Shown here piece by piece: positions 57,105-64,000 of a DNA stretch of 64,000 bases (positions are counted from its first letter, which is position 1; each line of letters opens with the position of its first letter). The notes under the pieces were generated by a model. It worked only from the letters and a program-made list of their open reading frames with translations, had not been told where the DNA came from and did not search any database. Both the position numbers and the translations under genes were made by a program. The stretch lies in contig ML769679.1 in NCBI GenBank assembly GCA_009733575.1, positions 19,713 through 83,712 on the forward strand. The letters are read 5' to 3'. Source of the DNA: Gymnopus androsaceus JB14. Its lineage: Eukaryota > Basidiomycota > Agaricomycetes > Agaricales > Omphalotaceae.

Positions 57105-57215
57105 ATATTATAATATATATAATTTATTTGATGTCATGGCATGCCGGAGCCGAGCTGAACTGATTGCCTAATTAAGTGCCATGCCATGTCAAGCCTCAGA
57201 AACACTACTGGTGGC

Positions 57216-58418
57216 TGAACCATGAACTCAATGGGCTCAAGCCATAATGCATGACATTGGCTGAACTTAAAATGTCATGCCCTGTACCACCATCTCCCAC
57301 TTTATTTTCTATTATTCCCTTACAATACCCATATACATTGGCCCGATGCCTGATCTTCTTTGATCTCACCCAGGCTCACCCATGCACCATGCAATTACAC
57401 ATCCTTACTATACAACATACCTACAATTGTACCTATAAAGGCCCAACACTCTCATCAGACAATCCTTGTCTTGATAGTAACTTTCTATATTTTCTACTTA
57501 CTCTGTGCTTATCTCTCTATTTTCTCAATATATGCTTTTTCTGGTGATATCTTCTCAACTTCTACATTGACTTTAGACTGCCAGCAAGCCCATATGAGAA
57601 TCCGCATGCCATCATTGTCATCCCAGATGACTCCAGCTCACCCAACTTGACTCATTTGCCTCCCTTCAGGAGCTTAGGGTCTTTTACTCTTGTTTCTACT
57701 ACCACTACTCACCCAACTAGTCACCTGCACACATATTTGATCACAGATCATACCTGCCTGGTCTAAGTATTACTAGGCTATTCTGCTTACACCACATGTA
57801 ACTCCCAAGACCTCCAACCCTGGTCTTACACACAAGTTGCTCCCCATATGAAAAAGATTTTCACCTCAAGGCCAGCCAATCTGTGTGTTTTGTTGTAAGA
57901 CATAGCCTAATTATTCCAAAGTTAGCTTTATAGTAGAAAAACACATCTGGTCATTCACCTAGAGCAAAATTGAATAACCTTTTTGAAAGCAAGTTTCAAG
58001 CAGATGTAAAGTGAATGGGTGTGTATGCTGGTGAGGGAGTGAGGAGTACAGAGATCAATCCATATTTTTTGAATTATTTTCGCTGGAAATTTTTACTGTA
58101 ACACATACCAGTTCAATGTGTATCAACAAAAATGGTCTGGGTCTAGGCCTCCTGGAATGACCTTGTAGGTTAACCTAAAATTACCTGGGAAACTTGGGCA
58201 ACCTGGGTGTCCTAGGTTACACAGGAATTTGCTCAAATACTGGTATACCTGGGGGAGCCTGGTTGTGGCCTGAGTACAACCTGCATGCATCCTGAATGCA
58301 TCCTGAAGCAGTATTGTAGGTTAAACTAAAATAACCTGGGTATCCTGGGCAACCTGGGTGACCTAAGCTACCTAAGCTACCTGGGCTACCTGAAGCAATC
58401 TGAGGAAGCCTGAGGAAG
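57216..58418. other. Unassigned, plus decamer-rich tract
   Basis: 57216-58120 has pyrimidine-rich short frames without recognised protein. 58125-58418 has ATCAACAAAAATGGTCTGGG, then CCTGGGTAACCT-like decamers, probably the left part of another CATCAGC-family element. Confidence 0.45.
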
Positions 58419-58577
58419 CACTGCATGCAAATTACCATAAGTTTTGCTGATTATGGTGAACTTATGCTAAATTTGTATGAAAAAAGTGACTGGAATGGTA
58501 AACTTACACTTAAACTCATATCTTTTTAGCATAAGTTTACCTTTTTGGCGAAAGCTTAAGGAAATTTGCATGCAGTG
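58419..58577. mobile_element. CACTG-ended MITE with AAG duplication
   Basis: The left end CACTGCATGCAAATT and its reverse complement at the right bound 159 bp. AAG flanks both ends (58416-58418 and 58578-58580). It is inserted in a CCTGAGGAAG decamer tract, which reads through when it is removed. CACTA/EnSpm-like by termini and 3-bp duplication. Confidence 0.8.
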
Positions 58578-58599
58578 AAGCCTGAGGTTCATCTAGGAA

Positions 58600-60280
58600 A
58601 AGACTTCCATGTTAATTATTTGAATTTATCTACATATATCTGTGAAAATAAGTGCCAATCTGTGTGGGCACCTGTAAACTGCGTACAATCAAAACTTTGT
58701 TGATGGGGTCAAATCAGTTTCATCAAGATATTTCATAAATTTGCTATACTTAAACTTAAGTCAAAAATAACTTAAGTGAGGTGCTCTGAGTCATAATTTA
58801 AGGCTATTAAGACATTAGTGAGTCTTGACCAGGGAGTGTAAGCAAAATAAGTCAAAAAATGTATGAGTTTAATGAGATAACAAGATTTGAGTAGTGTAAG
58901 TGTGAAAATTGAGTAACAAAGGTACAATCAAATAATAAAGTATAGGAATTGTTTTTTAAGATTCTACAACTCAAGGAAAGTATCCTTGCTTCCTTCAGGT
59001 TGCCTTAGGTTACCTCAGGCTACCTCAGGCAACTTCAGGCAACTTCAGGACACCTCAGGAAACCTCAGGCTTCCTTCAAAAAGCCTAGGACTAAGAGTAG
59101 AACTTTGGACACCTGGGAGGCCTAAGTGCCCCAGGTATCGTAGGAGACCTAGGGATCTTCATATTTCCTCAGTGATGCCACAATTAAACTGCAAAAACAG
59201 TACAGCCAATCACAAATTTCTAGCATACTTTTAGAAAAATACTCCTTACTGATCTTGTTTGCAACCAAAAAGAACAATAAATTACAAGTGACCACCATGG
59301 TGAAGCTTTGAAGCAAACTGTGTGTCATTTTATTTGAGTATAAACAAAATCACTAAGGAGCATTTTTTTTAAATTATGCTAGAAATTCATAATCAGCTGT
59401 AACTTGGCAATAAATTGCACTCATAAATAGGCTGGCATGCTAGATCTGATCAGACCTAATAGATCAATCCCAATTCAGCAACTCTTAAAAATATAATGGG
59501 TAATAAAAAGTATCTGCAAAAATTTGCTTCTGCTTTCCCAAGCCTTCTATCAAAGTATCTCATATTACAACCTCATAGAGGAAAAATCTATTGAAAAACC
59601 CCCTTTCAGCCAGAAACCCCTCCAAAAAAGGAAATTATCCTAAAACCAAACCCATCATGGCATTTGTCACACTTGCTGTGGTCATGTGATGAATAGGGGT
59701 GATTGGAAATGGAAAAGTTGTACCCATGCCACAACAGTTTGTTGCTATTCATTGGCTTCAGTGTTGTCTAATGATTCTCTGTTAAATATATTCATATATC
59801 TCTCTCAATTTATTCCCCCCTGTCTCTGCACCAGATAAACTACCCTGAGTGTTGGCCACAGAGCTCTGTGGGATTACCAAGAATTCAAGCCAACTGTCAA
59901 TGCATTTTGACATCTTGACAGCTGCCATTCTCTCCTCTGAGCACTATATAAGAGTCAATGCATTGTCATGCAACCTCCCCTAAGTTCTGTTTTTTTTTCC
60001 AAGTTGGTTCTGGGCCACTTTAGAAATGCATGGTCAAGCTCATGGTAGCCCTTATATCACCATGCCACTTATAACAATTAACATATATGTACCATCATTG
60101 TTAATAGTCCAGTAGTTGGACTACATAGTCATTCTACTAGTTTAGCTACTACTTACTATACTTTAGTTACTAGTACCATGAACATGAACAATATAATATG
60201 ATTTTAGGATTATTTTGTGCATGCAAAGCCAATGAAACAATACACAGGAGTAATATATTTGTATTGAATAGAACCCTGAT
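58600..60280. other. Repeat-rich, no gene seen
   Basis: 58985-59170 is another CCTCAGGCAACTT decamer tract. The rest is AT-rich DNA without recognised coding sequence. Confidence 0.45.
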
Positions 60281-60432
60281 AGGTGGTGCTCCTGCAAAAT
60301 CCACAGCAATCCACAGCAACCTATAGCATCCCACAGCTCTGTATGGAGGGGGGTACCTTGCTATGGGCTCTATGAGTGCTGTGGGTTCTGCTGATGTGAA
60401 CCCACCCAAAAAAGCTCCCATGCAATGGAACC

Positions 60433-60710
60433 CATCAGCAAAACCTGGGTGAACTGGATAGCACTGGATAGTGCTATCCAGCACTCATAGCACTCATAGC
60501 AGCCATAGCAAGGTCCCCATCTATCTAGAGCTATGGGCTGCTATGGGCTGCTATGGATTGCTATGGAGCATGACATCTGTCAACAGGCAATATAATTTGG
60601 GAAGTCCATAGTAACTCATAGCTACCCATAGCAATTCATAGCAGTTCATAGTTCTATGGCTGCTATGGCTTGCTATAACAGCTATGGCAATTATCCAGGT
60701 TTTGCTGATG
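60433..60710. mobile_element. CATCAGC-family element, GCTATGG decamer, CC duplication
   Basis: 278 bp from CATCAGCAAAACCTGGGTG to ATCCAGGTTTTGCTGATG, flanked by CC (60431-60432 and 60711-60712). Filled with mirrored CATAGCAGCCATAGCA and TGCTATGGGCTGCTATGG decamers. A truncated relative (ending GTTCTGCTGATG) lies just to the left at about 60285-60397. Confidence 0.85.
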
Positions 60711-61140
60711 CCTAGCATTCTGAGGCCCAAGGTCTCAACTATAAGCAACTATATTGTACCGTATCAATGGAACTGGTTTAGGGAGGTGTATGCTGCAGGT
60801 AGTCAGTGGTTGGAATGACCAGGAAAGTACTGTACCATTTCGAGCACTTCGTTTGGAGGTGTGACCTGTGACCAACCCAACGAATTTAGATTTCGTTTGG
60901 AATTGGTGGGACCTGTGACCAAACAAAATTTTTACGAAATTTTCTTACCAAATTGGGTCAGGCACCCAGAGGGCGTGCGCAAAAATCAAAAAAAAAATTC
61001 ATCATTGGCCACTGTGACATGGGACAAACCGTGAGATTTCATTTCGTTGGGGGCCCCTGTGACCTGCATCAGCAAAACCTGTATTTTGCATTTTAATTCC
61101 CACAGCAATACTTAAAATTCTCAGCGCTCCCAGAGCTCCT

Positions 61141-63199
61141 CACTACGCCAGCGCCAAACAATAACGGGCGAAATAATTAGCGAAATCATTGTCGTGATTA
61201 GTTACCTTTTTCGGCATGAATCGCGGTTGAAAAAGACCATGTTTCTCATAGGAAAAACAAATCGGGAAAAAGATAAAATTTCGCTCGGGAATCTTATATG
61301 ATTTCACCTGAAAAACATATTGCAATTGATTGTCTTTTTCGTTCGGAATTTCGCCGGTAATCTACTATCTTTCCCGTCTGAAAAAGATAAGGAAACATCT
61401 TATCTTTTTCACCCGTCATTCATTTTGTTTTTCGCTCGGGAAAGTTAATACCCAGGTCCCGGGCAGGGACTGGGCAGGAACTGGGCGGTCAGTCATGTGA
61501 CTCTATGAATCTCTTCGCTAATGCATATCCAGGATTTACAGTACAGTATGTCTCGTATTTTTCACCTCATCTCATCCGCCCGGTAGCCCAATACTGTTAT
61601 ATCAGGTATGGGGGGATACAGTTATATTGAAGATCCACTATCGTATGGTAAGTGCACTAAGTATACCCAACTGTAAGCCATGAAGTGTACGGCTATACTT
61701 GAAAAAAATACATAAGTTGACCAGCAAGCATGGGTATGCATTAATATATCATGTTTATTGATACTCGATGAAGGAAAATACTTTATAAAGGTCCGTCGTT
61801 CGAGGTTGTGTGGAAACACGCTCCGTTGGCGCTAAACCGGCGCTTAGCCTGTATTCATTGCTCAAAACGATGGGCTCAAGCGGTCAGATGAAGCACGATA
61901 TATGCCGGACCTATCGGAAATGCACCTAATACACTGTATAAGGTAGGCAGTCCATTTGTTGCTTAAGTATTCAATGGTGGACTAATGTTATATACTCGTG
62001 CCCACGGAAAGTGACGGTCCGGTAGCCGGATGCCTCTCACTTTCGATATGCTTCTCATCATCGCTACACCTATATTTTGCACTCCAATTTTTTTGAGGGA
62101 GGCAATCTGTCCTAATAAAATATTACTATCCAGTTGAAATTCTGTGTGTCCCCAGTTAGCCTTCAAGACAGGCTCAATAATCAAGCTTCTGTCTAATCCC
62201 CGGCCCGTCACTTTCCGTGGCCACGAGTATATTTGTCAGTTTGTGTGCCGGCTACCCTTAAAACTCGAGTTTATTGCTATTCATGTACATGATGGACATT
62301 ATCTTTCAATGTGTCTAATTTTTTAAAGTAAGTATGGTGTTCATAATGGGTGAGGAGGCGGGGAGAGTTGAGAGTGAGCGGGGAGGATGAGCGGGATCCG
62401 CGCCATGATGCATACCAAGCCTTGAAGCATGCAGTGTTGGGTTCCTGACTCACCCGCCAGTCAGTAGTATGAATTTCTAAGTATTCTGCATTAGAGCGTA
62501 TTTGCACCCCGGGAATTCGCCAAACGTGTTTTCGAGACGGCAACAAGAAGTCCGCTACAATTGGTCATGTTTTCGTCGAGACGAAGATGGCTGCAAATAC
62601 GCTCTATTGTCAATTTATGACCTACTCAGTTACTTAGTACTCGGGCAATCAAACGTAGCATGACATGGGACTATGATGCAAAGTCCACCCTACCATACGA
62701 TAGTGGATCTTCAATATAACTGTATCCCCCCATACCTGATATAACAGTGTTGGGCTACCGGGCGGATGAGATGAGGTGAAAATTCGAGACATACTGTACT
62801 GTAAATCCTGGATATGCATTAGCGAAGAGATTCATAGAGTCACATGACTGACCGCCCAGTTCCTGCCCAGTCCCTGCCCGGGACCTGGGTATTAACTTTC
62901 CCGAGCGAAAAACAAAATGAATGACGGGTGAAAAAGATAAGATGTTTCCTTATCTTTTTCAGACGGGAAAGATAGTAGATTACCGGCGAAATTCCGAACG
63001 AAAAAGACAATCAATTGCGATATGTTTTTCAGGTGAAATCATATAAGATTCCCGAGCGAAATTTTATCTTTTTCCCAATTTGTTTTTCCTATGAGAAACA
63101 TGGTCTTTTTCAACCGCGATTCATGCTGAAAAAGGTAACTAATCACGACAATGATTTTGCTAATTATTTCGCCCGTTATTGTTTGGCGCTGGCGTAGTG
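61141..63199. mobile_element. CACTA-type foldback with ~510-bp arms
   Basis: Starts CACTACGCCAGCGCCAAACA and ends with its reverse complement (GGCGTAGTG). The flanking CCT at 61138-61140 and 63200-63202 is a 3-bp duplication. The arms 61141-61650 and 62690-63199 are almost identical inverted copies; the centre is about 1.04 kb and holds a nested TA-MITE. CACTA termini and 3-bp duplication indicate the CACTA/EnSpm superfamily. No transposase, so non-autonomous. Frames inside the arms mirror each other. Confidence 0.88.
61996..62227. mobile_element. TA-MITE (CTCGTG ends), complete copy
   Basis: Inverted repeats CTCGTGCCCACGGAAAGTGA and its counterpart (one mismatch) flanked by TA. A truncated copy is at 3249-3417. 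Confidence 0.8.
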
Positions 63200-63437
63200 C
63201 CTAGCGCTTGCCAGTGCTGTCAGAAATATAAAATCATACAACATCTCTTTTTTATTTCCAAATAAGGTAATTTTGCGGCCTCTGGGAGCTTCTGGGAGCT
63301 CCCTCCTGCATCGGCTGGACCATCTGAGTGCTGGGACGCTGGAGCGCTGGGAACTCTGGACAGTTTGCTCAAGCACTGCCCACGTCATACAGGTTTTGCT
63401 GATGTGTGACCAACAAAGTGATCAAAATGGTACAGTA

Positions 63438-64000
63438 TGCAACTTGCACAACACAACCGCAACACTTTCTTGCAACTGACTCTCAATACAGGGGTCTATT
63501 CCTTTAAATGCATCGGAAAATCTACTGCGCTCTCACAATGTTGATCTACTGGTAGCGTATTACTACTTTTGTATCCTTCTACCTCCTCTTGGGCAAATTG
63601 CGGCCTCTTAAACATCTCATATTTGTACATGTCATCCAGCATTTGACATTCATCATGCGTAAAAGTTGCGTAAATCAATCCAGTACTCAGGCATGGTGTA
63701 GTTATGTCACTATGAGTCTGCTATAAGCCCTCCGTGCATTACTCTCAGCTGCATAGAGTTCACGCCTGGTTTGAGCGCAGCGGCCACTTACTGTGACCTC
63801 ATGTGACGGTCACCTCCTTGGGGTTTCTCAATAGATTTTTTCCCCTCATAGAGGGATTGTTTGCCAAGCTAATGAATAGCTTTCACATAAATATCCAGCT
63901 TTAACCACAAACCGCTAGTTTATCTATGAAGTAAATCGTAGTCACTTTCGGATTTTAATTTGCAAACTGAAATCCAAGAGTAAGCCGCGATTACATTCAC
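63438..64000. other. Unassigned end of window
   Basis: No gene recognised. A short minus-strand frame (63496-63678) resembles nothing known to me. Confidence 0.35.

Larger units (their letters stand above)
61067..63404. mobile_element. CATCAGC-family element, TG duplication
   Basis: Starts CATCAGCAAAACCTGTA and ends TACAGGTTTTGCTGATG, flanked by TG (61065-61066 and 63405-63406). Comparison with the uninterrupted MITE copy confirms a 2-bp duplication. Subterminal decamers are of the CAGCGCTCCC/GGAGCGCTGG type. It hosts a CACTA foldback. Confidence 0.85.
60830..63435. mobile_element. TA-flanked MITE (CTGTACCATT family), split by nested elements
   Basis: Opposite-orientation copy of 205-479. 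TA at 60828-60829 and 63436-63437. The copy at 205-479 provides the uninterrupted sequence across the insertion point at 61067. Confidence 0.85.

Noticed and set aside
61143..61325. 60-codon ORF duplicated at 63015-63197
   Set aside because: The two ORFs are the inverted arms of the CACTA foldback, not duplicated genes.

Overview
The window is a transposon-dense stretch of a nuclear fungal chromosome, most likely a basidiomycete of the Agaricomycetes type. Reasons: genes split by many 50-70 nt introns with GT(A/G)AGT-type donors, CTRAC-like branch points and YAG acceptors; a DUF6535 membrane protein and AIG1/Ras-like G-domain proteins of the kind expanded in these fungi; DIRS-like, hAT, Tc1/mariner and CACTA-like elements; and a split tRNA-Val gene. 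The species cannot be named from this sequence. One assembly gap (74 N) lies at 13727-13800.

Layout. 1-23 kb is almost entirely nested repeats: MITEs, foldback elements, an interrupted Tc1/mariner copy, LTR pieces, a helicase fragment and a duplicated ~1.1-1.5 kb block. 23.3-36 kb is the gene island: tRNA-Val(UAC), a Nudix CoA-diphosphatase (minus strand), an F-box-like relic, a DUF6535 membrane protein (961 aa), a DUG3-like class II glutamine amidotransferase (476 aa, 8 exons) and a multi-exon G-domain protein. 36-39 kb is intergenic, with a perfect foldback element. 39-43.8 kb is a second G-domain gene whose middle is a tandem array of ~79-nt units. Each unit is a complete intron signature, and successive units are separated by exactly three bases of the form NNT.

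44.65-57.21 kb is flanked by 20-bp TAGTGTTT... inverted repeats and an identical 8-bp duplication. It reads as one 12.6-kb hAT-type element carrying a transposase remnant plus genomic fragments of two housekeeping genes (proteasome RPN1 and complex I 49-kDa subunit). It was later invaded by a MITE, a solo LTR, a 6.8-kb element and, inside that, a DIRS-like retrotransposon and another solo LTR. 57-64 kb is again nested transposons, including a four-level nest at 60.8-63.4 kb.

The most notable observations are: (1) the array of 36 candidate single-codon exons in the G-domain gene at 40413-43174, all in phase 0, all NNT, so none can be a stop; (2) eight covarying hairpins sharing the loop TGTTGAGCTATCTC downstream of the TATA box of a solo LTR; (3) the gene-capturing giant hAT; (4) a family of elements with CATCAGC...GCTGATG ends, 2-bp target duplications and decamer subterminal repeats. 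Exon models, target-site duplications and phases were worked out by hand. No database or RNA evidence was available.
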